Below, piece after piece: positions 31,092 to 38,273 of a stretch of 43,566 nt of DNA (position 1 is its first letter; every line of letters starts with the position of its first letter). The notes below the pieces were generated by a model. It saw nothing but the letters and a program-made list of their open reading frames with translations. It made no database searches and was not told where the DNA came from. The position numbers and the translations under genes were made by a program. This DNA comes from Oscillospiraceae bacterium (GTDB taxonomy: Bacteria > Bacillota > Clostridia > Oscillospirales > Oscillospiraceae): positions 1 to 43,566 of the forward strand of contig JAFRQP010000087.1 in NCBI GenBank assembly GCA_017428565.1, written 5' to 3'.

Positions 31092-31862
31092 TTATTTATA
31101 TGGGTATACGCTGTGCTCCAGAACGGAGGCGTCGTGTCCGGCCAAAATATGGGCCTGATCCGCCAGCGGGTAGAGTCTGCGAATGGTCTCGTAGTATTCC
31201 AGCAGGTTCACATGGATGCCGGAGGGCGTGGGGAGACCCCAGGTCTGCTTGTCCTCCCAGGCTTCCGTGATGCCGGTACTGTCGCTGGTAATGAGATAGC
31301 GGCCGTCGGTGGTGTTTACATAGACGCACTGGAAGCCAGGCGTATGTCCCGGAGAGAGCAGCAGGTCGATCCCATCGCAGAGGGCGTAATCTCCGTCGAT
31401 GATTTCCATGCGTTCCACGCCGTCCAGCCAGGAGGGGCGCAGGCCGATCTGAGGAGACTCATAATAGGTGTACTGGGTGGGGATGGGGCAGAGCGCGAAC
31501 TGGATCTCCCGCTTCTGCACATAGATCTTCGCGTTGGGGAAGCAGCCGTTGCTCCAACAGTGATCCCAGTGCAGATGCGTGTTGACGATGATCTGCACAT
31601 CCTCCGGCTCCACGCCCAGCTTGCGCAGCGCGTTCACGGGGATCATGTCCTCCGTCTGGACGATACGGTGATGATGCTTCGCCGCCCATTCCTCGCCGCT
31701 GCCGCCGGTGTCTACCAGCATGCAAAGACCGTTCCCCTGCACCAGATACATGAGGATGGGCGCTTTGAGCTTGACTCCGGGGTCCTTCTGATATGCGAAA
31801 TTGGATTTCTCCGCGCCTTGGAACACGCCGGCGCAGATGGGCGTAATGGTATAGGTTTGCAT
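31092..31862 (-). CDS. Metallo-beta-lactamase-fold hydrolase, AHL-lactonase-like
   Basis: The 256-residue protein has the metal motif THLHWDH (His96, His98, Asp100, His101), His173 in SPGHTPGF, Asp194 and His243. This is the AiiA-like lactonase layout, which opens lactone rings. The natural substrate is unlikely to be a signal molecule here. It is under a sigma-54 promoter shared with the operon to the right, so it probably hydrolyses a pathway lactone or thioester. A GAGGAGG site sets the start. Its C-terminus is complete. Confidence 0.85.
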   Translation of the reverse strand: MQTYTITPICAGVFQGAEKSNFAYQKDPGVKLKAPILMYLVQGNGLCMLVDTGGSGEEWAAKHHHRIVQTEDMIPVNALRKLGVEPEDVQIIVNTHLHWDHCWSNGCFPNAKIYVQKREIQFALCPIPTQYTYYESPQIGLRPSWLDGVERMEIIDGDYALCDGIDLLLSPGHTPGFQCVYVNTTDGRYLITSDSTGITEAWEDKQTWGLPTPSGIHVNLLEYYETIRRLYPLADQAHILAGHDASVLEHSVYPYK

Positions 31863-31909
31863 GGCTTTACCTCCTCATAGATGATGTGCCGGTTCTAATA
31901 TCTGTATTT

Positions 31910-31927
31910 AAGCAAAAAAGATGCCAG
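31910..31927 (-). promoter_or_regulatory. Sigma-54 promoter of the metallo-hydrolase gene
   Basis: On the minus strand CTGGCATCTTTTTTGCTT: GG and GC 10 bases apart, the standard consensus. Confidence 0.9.
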
Positions 31928-31959
31928 TTGGGAAGAGAAACATCATTTTTCTTTCCAAC

Positions 31960-31977
31960 TTGGCATCTTTTTTGCTT
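31960..31977 (+). promoter_or_regulatory. Sigma-54 promoter of the scaffold-GGGtGRT-CoA transferase-lyase operon
   Basis: TTGGCATCTTTTTTGCTT with GG at 31962-31963 and GC at 31974-31975. The start should be near 31987, a leader of about 60 bases. Confidence 0.9.
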
Positions 31978-32048
31978 GCCTGAACAGGCAGAAGCGAGGC
32001 CACAGCCCAACCATCGCCCGCCTACCATATTCGATAAGGAGAAAATGT

Positions 32049-32741
32049 ATGGAGAAAACGCGTTCTTTGGAGGATATGTACCCCGTGCGCGCCTGCTGCC
32101 CCAACGGGATGTCACCCATCCCCCAGGAGGGCAGCTACGACGAGGTCAAGGAGGTCACCCAGGTCTCCGGCTTTAGTCACGGCGTCGCCACCTGCGCCAT
32201 GAAGCAGGGCGGCTGCAAGCTGACCCTGAATGTAAAAAACGGGATCATCCAGGAAGCACTGGTAGAGACCGTGGGCTGCTCCGGCATGACCCACTCCGCC
32301 TCCATGGCAAGCGAGATCCTGCCCGGCAAGACCATACTGGAGGCCATCAACACGGACCTGGTGTGCGACGCCATCAATGTTGCCATGCGTGAGATCTTCC
32401 TGAACCTGTGCTACGGCCGCTCCCAATCCGCCTTCACCAAGGGGGGTCTCGCCGTGGGCTCCGGCATTGAGGATCTGGGCGCCGGCACCTGCAGCCAGGT
32501 CGGTACGGCCTACGGTTCTGTGGACAAAGGGCCCCGATACCTGAATCTCACAGAAGGCTATGTGCAGAAGCTGGCCCTGGATGAGGAAGACCGCATCATC
32601 GGCTACCGTTTCGTGCACATCGGCCGGATGATGCGGTATATCGCCGACGGCATGAGCGCCCAGGAGGCGCTGGACAAGGCCAGTGGCACCTACGGGCGAT
32701 ACCAGGAGGCAGTCAGGCTCATCGACCCCCGCAGAGAATGA
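32049..32741 (+). CDS. IscU/NifU-like iron-sulfur scaffold protein (GGGtGRT-associated)
   Basis: The 230-residue protein has an IscU-like core with GCSGMTHSASMASEILPGKT-type sequence (Cys77), and further cysteines at 16, 17, 49, 56, 106 and 121. It is longer than IscU and has extra N- and C-terminal parts. No other Fe-S assembly gene lies nearby. NCBI describes similar proteins next to GGGtGRT proteins; their role is unknown. It is the first gene of a four-gene operon under sigma-54, 12 bases before the next gene. It might hold or deliver a cluster for the LeuC-type dehydratase, but that is speculation. Confidence 0.8.
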   Translation: MEKTRSLEDMYPVRACCPNGMSPIPQEGSYDEVKEVTQVSGFSHGVATCAMKQGGCKLTLNVKNGIIQEALVETVGCSGMTHSASMASEILPGKTILEAINTDLVCDAINVAMREIFLNLCYGRSQSAFTKGGLAVGSGIEDLGAGTCSQVGTAYGSVDKGPRYLNLTEGYVQKLALDEEDRIIGYRFVHIGRMMRYIADGMSAQEALDKASGTYGRYQEAVRLIDPRRE

Positions 32742-32753
32742 GGAGGACGCAGC

Positions 32754-33767
32754 ATGAAGATCCAATTTGAAAACTACGAGCTGAAGATCGGCAAGATTCT
32801 GGCCTTCCTGCAGGAGAACGGCATTGCATCCCTGGAGGAGGCTGAACAGCTCTGCCGGGACGCGGGACTGGACGTTTACGCTACCGTCAAGGGCATCCAG
32901 CCCATCTGCTTTGAGGACGCGCCCTGGGCCTACATCGTGGGTGCGGCGGCTGCCATTCGTCGGGGCGACAGCGACCCCAGCGTGATCGCAAACACCCTGG
33001 GCGAGGGACTGCAGGCCTTTTGCCTGGACGGCAGCGTTGCCCAGCAGCGGCAGATCGGCCTTGGCCACGGAGCGCTGGCGGCCCGGGTCCTTCACGAGGA
33101 CACCCGCTGCTTCTGTTTTCTGGCCGGACACGAGAGCTTTGCCGCCGCCGAAGGAGCGGTGGGCATCGCCCTCAACGCAAACCGGGTGCGCAAGACCCCC
33201 ATGCGGGTCGTGCTCAACGGTCTGGGCAAGGATGCTGCGGACATCATCGCCCGCATCAACGGCTTCACCTATGTGAAGACCCGCTTCGATTTTGAGAACG
33301 ACCGTCTTGAGCTGGTTTCGGAGCGGCGCTATTCCTCCGGCCCCCGGGGAGAGATCCGCTGCTACGGCGCAAACGAGATGCGGGAGGGCGTTGCCATCAT
33401 GGTTCATGAACAGGTTGACGTGTCCATCACCGGCAACGCCACCAATATGATCAAGTTCCAGCATCCCGTCTCCGGCACCTACAAGAAATACTGCAACGAC
33501 CACGGCCGCAGCTATTTTGCCTGCGCCTCCGGCGGCGGCATCGGACGCACCCTGAACGTGGACGACATCTCCGCCGGCCCCGCCAGCTACGGCTACACCG
33601 ACATGATGAGCCGTATGTACGCCGACGCCACCTTCGCCGGCTCCTCCAGCGTGCCGGCCCACGTAGAGATGATGGGCTTCATCGGCATGGGCAACAATCC
33701 CATGGTGGGCGCCACGGTTGCGGTGGCGGTGCAGCTTTCTCAGGCATTGAAGAATGCCGCAAAATGA
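32754..33767 (+). CDS. GGGtGRT family protein
   Basis: The 337-residue protein contains GGGIGRT at residues 260-266, the motif that names this uncharacterised family. It also has a conserved WAYIVGAAAAIRRG stretch, GHESFAAAEGAVGIALNANR, and VPAHVEMMGFIGMGNNPM. No signal peptide is visible; it is soluble or peripheral. It is always found with the scaffold-like partner, to my knowledge. Its reaction is not known. The neighbours suggest it acts in branched-acid catabolism. GAGGAGG lies 9 bases upstream of the start. Confidence 0.8.
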   Translation: MKIQFENYELKIGKILAFLQENGIASLEEAEQLCRDAGLDVYATVKGIQPICFEDAPWAYIVGAAAAIRRGDSDPSVIANTLGEGLQAFCLDGSVAQQRQIGLGHGALAARVLHEDTRCFCFLAGHESFAAAEGAVGIALNANRVRKTPMRVVLNGLGKDAADIIARINGFTYVKTRFDFENDRLELVSERRYSSGPRGEIRCYGANEMREGVAIMVHEQVDVSITGNATNMIKFQHPVSGTYKKYCNDHGRSYFACASGGGIGRTLNVDDISAGPASYGYTDMMSRMYADATFAGSSSVPAHVEMMGFIGMGNNPMVGATVAVAVQLSQALKNAAK

Positions 33768-33789
33768 TTTGAAATAAGAGGAGAGAAAC

Positions 33790-34983
33790 ATGGAAAAAGG
33801 TTTGCTGGAGGGCGTGATCGTCCTGGATCTGGGCAGAGTTCTGGCCTGCCCTTACTGCGGAATGCTGCTGGCGGACATGGGAGCGACCGTCATCAAGGTG
33901 GAAAACCCCAAGGGCGGCGACGACACCCGTAAAATGGGACCCTTCATCAACGACAACAGCGTGTACTTTGCAAACTTCAACCGGAGCAAGCTGGGCGTCA
34001 GCCTGAATCTGAAGGATCCCAAAGCCAAAGAGCTGTTCCTGGACATGGTGAAGAAGGCGGACGTGGTCATCGAAAACTACCGCCCCGGCACCATGGAAAA
34101 GCTGGGTCTGGGCTATGAAACGCTCCGGGAGGTCAACCCCGGCATCATCTACGGCTCCGTCTCCGGCTTTGGTCACACCGGGCCTCTGAGCCGCAGGGCA
34201 GGCTATGACATCGTTGGTCAGGCCATGGGCGGGCTGATGAGCACCACCGGCTGGCCCGACGGGCCCGCAACCCGATCCGGCACTCCGCTGGGGGACGTGC
34301 TGGGCGGTCTGAACCTGGCCGTGGGCGTCCTGGCGGCGCTGGTGAACAAGCAGCGCACCGGCCTCGGCGAAAAGGTGGACGTGGCGCTGGTGGACTCCGT
34401 CGCCTCCGCCATGGAAAACATCACCATGATCTACCAGGCCACGGGCCGCGTCCCGCAGCGGATCGGCAACCGCTACGAATCCACCTATCCCTATGACTCC
34501 TTCCCCGCCCTGGACGGGGACGTGATCGTCGCGGCGGGCAACAACAAGCTCTTCGGCATTCTCTGCGACGTGATGGGCAAGCCCGAGCTGAAGACCGACC
34601 CCCGCTTTGCGGAGGTGAAGGATCGGGTGGCGAATCACGAGCAGGTGCGGGAGCTGGTCTCCGCCTGGACGAAGAGCCATACCATTGAGGAGGTGGACCG
34701 GCTGCTCAACAGCGCAGGCTGCCCCGCAAGCCCCGTAAATACCATCGACCGCATGGTGAAAGACCCCCAGATCGCCGGTGCCCGGGGCATGTTCCCTGAG
34801 ATCGACCAGCCCGGCATCGGGAAGCTGGCCGTCACTGCCACCGCGCAGAAGCTGACGCGCACCAAGTCCTGCCCCCGGAAGCCCGCGCCGGGTCTGGGAG
34901 AGGACAACGAGAGAATCTACGGTCAGTGGCTTGGCCGGAGCGAAGAAGAGCTGAAGGAGCTGAAGGCCTGCGGCGCGATTTGA
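33790..34983 (+). CDS. Class III CoA-transferase (CaiB/BaiF family)
   Basis: The 397-residue protein moves CoA between carboxylic acids. Asp169 in RSGTPLGDVLGG matches the catalytic aspartate (169) of formyl-CoA transferase. Other family motifs are VLDLGRVLACPYCGMLLADMG-like N-terminal sequence, NRSKLGVSLNL, and IENYRPGTMEKLG. In Chloroflexus a class III enzyme makes (R)-citramalyl-CoA from succinyl-CoA, then cleaved by an HMG-CoA-lyase-like enzyme. The next gene here encodes such a lyase, so citramalate (or a homologue) is the favoured substrate. This is inference from context. Confidence 0.92.
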   Translation: MEKGLLEGVIVLDLGRVLACPYCGMLLADMGATVIKVENPKGGDDTRKMGPFINDNSVYFANFNRSKLGVSLNLKDPKAKELFLDMVKKADVVIENYRPGTMEKLGLGYETLREVNPGIIYGSVSGFGHTGPLSRRAGYDIVGQAMGGLMSTTGWPDGPATRSGTPLGDVLGGLNLAVGVLAALVNKQRTGLGEKVDVALVDSVASAMENITMIYQATGRVPQRIGNRYESTYPYDSFPALDGDVIVAAGNNKLFGILCDVMGKPELKTDPRFAEVKDRVANHEQVRELVSAWTKSHTIEEVDRLLNSAGCPASPVNTIDRMVKDPQIAGARGMFPEIDQPGIGKLAVTATAQKLTRTKSCPRKPAPGLGEDNERIYGQWLGRSEEELKELKACGAI

Positions 34984-34995
34984 GGAGGCGAGCAC

Positions 34996-35901
34996 ATGAA
35001 AAAAGTTACCATCGTAGAGGTGGGACCCCGGGACGGGTTCCAGAGCGTGAGCTGCATGCAGATCCCGACGGAGGAAAAGATCGCCATCATCGACCGTCTG
35101 GCCGAGGCCGGCGTGCAGCACATGGAGATCACCTCCTTCGTCAGTCCCAAGGCCATCCCCCAGATGTCTGACGCCGCCGCCGTGGCGGAATACGCGTTGA
35201 AGAAATACCCGGACCGGGACTATTTCGCTCTGGTCCCCAATCTCCGCGGGGCTGCAAACGCCTACGCCCTGGGACTGCGGAAGGTCTGCTATGTGGTATC
35301 CCTCAGCACCAGCCACAACAAGGCCAATATCAACCGGACCCACGAGCAGTCTCTGGCCGCCTTCCGGGAGATCCGGGAAACTTACCCCGATCTGCAGCTG
35401 GACGTGGATCTGGCCACGACCTTCGGCTGCCCCTTTGAGGGGAAATACCTGGATCCGCAGCAGCCTGTGGAGTTTCTGCGGCCCTACTGGGAGGCGGGCA
35501 TGCGCTCCGTGACCCTGTGCGACACCATCGGCATCGCGGATCCCGCGCAGGTGCGCCGGGTGCTCTGCGCCGTGAAGGAAGCCTACCCGGAGCTTGCGGT
35601 TCAGGTACACTTCCACGACACCCGCGGTCTCGGCATGGTAAACACCCTGACCGCTCTGGAGATCGGCGTAGACGGTGTGCAGACCGCCCTGGGCGGCCTG
35701 GGCGGCTGCCCCTTCGCCCCCGGGGCCTCCGGCAACCTGTCCACCGAGGACACGGTGTGGATGCTCAACGAGATGGGCTATGATACCGGCATCCGCTTCG
35801 CGCCGCTGCTGGCCGCCGCCAAAGCGCAGAAAGAGGCCGTCCCCGGCAATTACAGCGGTCACCATATCTGCGTGGAGAAGGAGACCCCCTGCCAGTTCTG
35901 A
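34996..35901 (+). CDS. HMG-CoA lyase-family enzyme, probable citramalyl-CoA lyase
   Basis: The 301-residue TIM-barrel lyase has EVGPRDGFQ (Arg12, Asp13, Gln16), the metal ligands His205 and His207 in VHFHDTRG, and Cys238 in GGLGGCPFAPGASGN. These are the catalytic features of HMG-CoA lyase, which cleaves 3-hydroxy-3-methylglutaryl-CoA. (R)-citramalyl-CoA lyase belongs to the same family and yields acetyl-CoA and pyruvate. The upstream CoA transferase makes the second reading more likely. HMG-CoA itself remains possible. The gene ends the sigma-54 operon at a strong terminator. Confidence 0.88.
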   Translation: MKKVTIVEVGPRDGFQSVSCMQIPTEEKIAIIDRLAEAGVQHMEITSFVSPKAIPQMSDAAAVAEYALKKYPDRDYFALVPNLRGAANAYALGLRKVCYVVSLSTSHNKANINRTHEQSLAAFREIRETYPDLQLDVDLATTFGCPFEGKYLDPQQPVEFLRPYWEAGMRSVTLCDTIGIADPAQVRRVLCAVKEAYPELAVQVHFHDTRGLGMVNTLTALEIGVDGVQTALGGLGGCPFAPGASGNLSTEDTVWMLNEMGYDTGIRFAPLLAAAKAQKEAVPGNYSGHHICVEKETPCQF

Positions 35902-35920
35902 GGACTGTTTCACGCCGATT

Positions 35921-35973
35921 CAAAATGAAACACCACCTGTTTCCTCTTCGGAAACAGGTGGTGTTTCATTTTG
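35921..35973. terminator. Strong bidirectional terminator
   Basis: A perfect stem of about 24 bp (caaaatgaaacaccacctg... with its complement) has a short loop. It separates the convergent lyase and LeuD-type genes. Confidence 0.9.
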
Positions 35974-36039
35974 CTTGATGCCCCCCGCGCGAACGGGTAA
36001 AATAGGGACGGAGGGAAATGGGGCAAAGCGAGACCTTTT

Positions 36040-36534
36040 TCAGTCCTTGCCCAGCTTCTTCCGCAGGGATTCCACCAGGCCGCCGCAGTTCACCAGCTCC
36101 AGGATGTGGGGCGGGATTCTGTCACAGCGGTAGGTCTCCCCGGTACTCAGATTATGCAGCAGCCCCTCCTCCGTGTCCAGAGAAAGCCGGTCAAAGCGGG
36201 AAATGCGATTCGTGTCCGGGCACTCCACCGCCAGGATCCCCAGGTTGATGCAGTTGCGGTAAAAAATCCGGGCATAGGACCGGGCGATAATAGTGCGGAT
36301 GCCCAGCGCCTTCAGCGTCAAGGGCGCGGTTTCCCGGCTGGAGCCGGAGCCCAGGTTGTTCTCCGCCACGAAAATGTCCCCCGGACGCACCGTGGAGGCA
36401 AAACTCTCGTCCACGGGGCTCATGGCCATCTTCGCCGCCTGCTCGATGGGCAGTTCCATGTAGGCCGGAGGCGAGATGATATCGGTATTGATGTTGTCGC
36501 CGTATTTCAGGGCTCTTCCTTCGATCAAAGACAT
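36040..36534 (-). CDS. LeuD-type small subunit of an aconitase-family hydro-lyase
   Basis: The 164-residue swivel-domain protein has NNLGSGSSRETAPL and ARSYARIFYRN, both typical of LeuD. The substrate-specificity loop reads NTDIISPPAYMEL, unlike the usual D-x-I-I-P-A-R-Y-L of isopropylmalate isomerases, so a different acid is likely. DmdB of the nicotinate pathway (dimethylmalate) is the nearest functional analogue by context. It pairs with the large subunit encoded just upstream with a 12-base gap. Confidence 0.9.
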   Translation of the reverse strand: MSLIEGRALKYGDNINTDIISPPAYMELPIEQAAKMAMSPVDESFASTVRPGDIFVAENNLGSGSSRETAPLTLKALGIRTIIARSYARIFYRNCINLGILAVECPDTNRISRFDRLSLDTEEGLLHNLSTGETYRCDRIPPHILELVNCGGLVESLRKKLGKD

Positions 36535-36546
36535 GGCTGTTCCTCC

Positions 36547-37806
36547 TTATAAGAATTCCCGGGGATCCGTGAGGCGCCCGGTGACGGCTGAGGCCGCCAC
36601 CGATAGAGGCGAGGCCAGATAAACCTGCCCGCGCTTGCTGCCCATGCGGCCGATAAAATTGCGGTTGGTAGAGGATACGCAGACCTCCCCCGCTCCGATG
36701 GCGCCGGAATGGACGCCCAGGCACGCGCCGCAACTGGAACCCAGGATGACGGCGCCGGCCTCAACCAGCGCGGAGAGGATGCCGGCCCTGTCGCAGGCGA
36801 GCCAGACCTCCCGGGAGGCCGGGGAAACGAGAAGGCGCACGCCCTTGGCAACCTTTTTCCCTTTCAGCAGCTCCGCCGCCGCCTGCAGATCATGGAAGCG
36901 GCCGCCGGTACAGGAGCCGATATAGGCCTGGTGGATGGGCGTGACGGGCAGCTCCTCCAGAGGCCGGACATTGTCCACCTCGTGAGGGCAGGCGGCCAGG
37001 GGCTTGAGCTCCCCGGCGCTGAAGCAGTAATCCGCGTAGTATTCCGCGTCGGGATCGCTTTGGAAGCGTTCTCCCTGGGGGATCCCCTTCTCCCTCAGAT
37101 AGGCAGAGGTCACCTCATCACAGGCGATGACGCCGTTTTTCGCCCCCGCCTCCACCGCCATGTTGGCGATGCAGAGCCGCTCGTCCATGGGCAGGCGCTC
37201 CACGGTGCCGCCGCAGTACTCCAGCGCCCGATAGGTGGCTCCGTTGTGTCCGATGCGGCCGATGCTGCAGAGTGCCATGTCCTTTGCCATCACGCCCCGG
37301 GGCAGCTCCCCCTCGAAGCGGACGCGGATGCTCTGGGGAACCTTCAGCCAAATCTCCCCTGTTGCCAGCACGCCCAGCATCTCCGTCGAGCCGATGCCTG
37401 TAGAAAAGGCACCAAGAGCGCCGTAAGTGCAGGTATGGGAATCGGTGCCCACCACCAGCTCACCCGGCAGCACGCGCCCCTTCTCCACCATGACCTGGTG
37501 GCAGGGGCCCGCAAATTCATAGTAGTGCTCCACCCCGTTCGACGCAGACCACTCCCGGGTAAATTTCACGATTTCCGCCTGGGTGGCATTGGCCGGGGGC
37601 GTATAGTGATCCGAAATCACCGTCACCCGCTCCGGGTCCCAGATCCGGCAGCCCAGCTTCTCCAACTGCTCCGCGATCTGGATCCGCGGGCCTAGAATAT
37701 CATCCATCATCGCCTTGTCCACCCTGGCCTGTATAATCTCGCCGGCGTGGACCTCCTGTTTCCCGGCAGCCAGGGCCAGGAGCTTTTCGCTGATCGTCAT
37801 GGACAT
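36547..37806 (-). CDS. LeuC-type large subunit of an aconitase-family hydro-lyase
   Basis: The 419-residue protein carries the [4Fe-4S] ligands Cys299 (GSCTGG), Cys359 and Cys362 (SSCGACLG), and the TDSHTCTYGALG substrate loop. It belongs to the LeuC/HacA/DmdA group. LeuCD enzymes can hydrate citraconate to (R)-citramalate, and DmdAB hydrates dimethylmaleate, so either acid fits. It should work with the small subunit encoded downstream. It is under a sigma-54 promoter; GAGGAGG precedes the start. It should not be read as leucine biosynthesis, since leuA and leuB are absent here. Confidence 0.9.
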   Translation of the reverse strand: MSMTISEKLLALAAGKQEVHAGEIIQARVDKAMMDDILGPRIQIAEQLEKLGCRIWDPERVTVISDHYTPPANATQAEIVKFTREWSASNGVEHYYEFAGPCHQVMVEKGRVLPGELVVGTDSHTCTYGALGAFSTGIGSTEMLGVLATGEIWLKVPQSIRVRFEGELPRGVMAKDMALCSIGRIGHNGATYRALEYCGGTVERLPMDERLCIANMAVEAGAKNGVIACDEVTSAYLREKGIPQGERFQSDPDAEYYADYCFSAGELKPLAACPHEVDNVRPLEELPVTPIHQAYIGSCTGGRFHDLQAAAELLKGKKVAKGVRLLVSPASREVWLACDRAGILSALVEAGAVILGSSCGACLGVHSGAIGAGEVCVSSTNRNFIGRMGSKRGQVYLASPLSVAASAVTGRLTDPREFL

Positions 37807-37860
37807 TTTCGTTTCCTCCTCTGCTTGAAGATAGGATCAAAAGCCTTCGCCTCGGCATAC

Positions 37861-37878
37861 AAGCAAAAATTGTGCCAC
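37861..37878 (-). promoter_or_regulatory. Sigma-54 promoter of the LeuCD-type operon
   Basis: On the minus strand GTGGCACAATTTTTGCTT, close to the full consensus (TGGCAC-N5-TTGC). GG and GC are 10 bases apart. Confidence 0.92.
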
Positions 37879-37933
37879 TTTTTTGTTTCCGTTCTTTTCC
37901 AAAAGCAAAATAGCGGCGTGAAAATTTCGGGAC

Positions 37934-37951
37934 TTGGCATAAAACTTGCTT
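37934..37951 (+). promoter_or_regulatory. Sigma-54 promoter of the symporter operon
   Basis: TTGGCATAAAACTTGCTT, with GG at 37936-37937 and GC at 37948-37949, 10 bases apart. It is divergent from the LeuCD promoter with 55 bases between them. Confidence 0.9.
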
Positions 37952-38025
37952 GTATGGGAGGCAGAGCTATATGGGGAGGATATAGTGTTCTGTATACAAA
38001 TTGAAAAGATAGGAGTGAAAAGGTT

Positions 38026-38259
38026 TTGAAAAAAATAGTCCAGTGGCTGTTTGCGGTTTATTGGATCCTGTGCATGCTTCCGTACTTCATTCCCGGGCTG
38101 AATCAGCTCGAACCGCATATCGGCTTCATCCCCTTCACCGTCTGGTATATCTTTCTGGTAATGACCGGCTGCTCCGTCATGATCTACATTTTCTCCAAGA
38201 GTGATTCCATCTGGGACACTTATGATTATGAAGAAAATGCAGACGCCGAGAACAAGTAA
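38026..38259 (+). CDS. Small membrane protein accompanying the symporter (DUF3311/YhdT-like)
   Basis: The 77-residue protein has two membrane helices (WLFAVYWILCMLPYFIPG and IPFTVWYIFLVMTGCSVMIYIF) and a charged tail. Such short proteins often precede solute:sodium symporters such as PanF, forming a probable accessory subunit. It starts at TTG 38026, with AGGAG at 38011-38015 and no better ATG in frame. The symporter follows after 14 bases. Confidence 0.75.
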   Translation: MKKIVQWLFAVYWILCMLPYFIPGLNQLEPHIGFIPFTVWYIFLVMTGCSVMIYIFSKSDSIWDTYDYEENADAENK

Positions 38260-38273
38260 GGGAGGATACAGAC

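Larger units (their letters stand above)
31910..31977. repeat. Long imperfect inverted repeat formed by two divergent sigma-54 promoters
   Basis: The two promoters are near-perfect inverted copies: the arm aagcaaaaaagatgcca-gttgg faces its complement with one inserted base. The pairing continues into the middle (GGGAAGAGAAA against TTTTTCTTTCC). Each arm is about 30 bases. Confidence 0.75.

Noticed and set aside
32112-35913. Long minus-strand frames opposite the GGGtGRT, CoA-transferase and lyase genes
   Set aside because: They mirror well-supported plus-strand genes and show only antisense-type composition.
35906-35932. A second TGTTTCA-N13-TGAAACA site
   Set aside because: Its right half is part of the long terminator stem, and no sigma-54 promoter lies near; probably chance.
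36040-37806. Leucine biosynthesis operon (leuCD)
   Set aside because: leuA and leuB are absent, the genes have a sigma-54 promoter, and the LeuD loop is non-standard.
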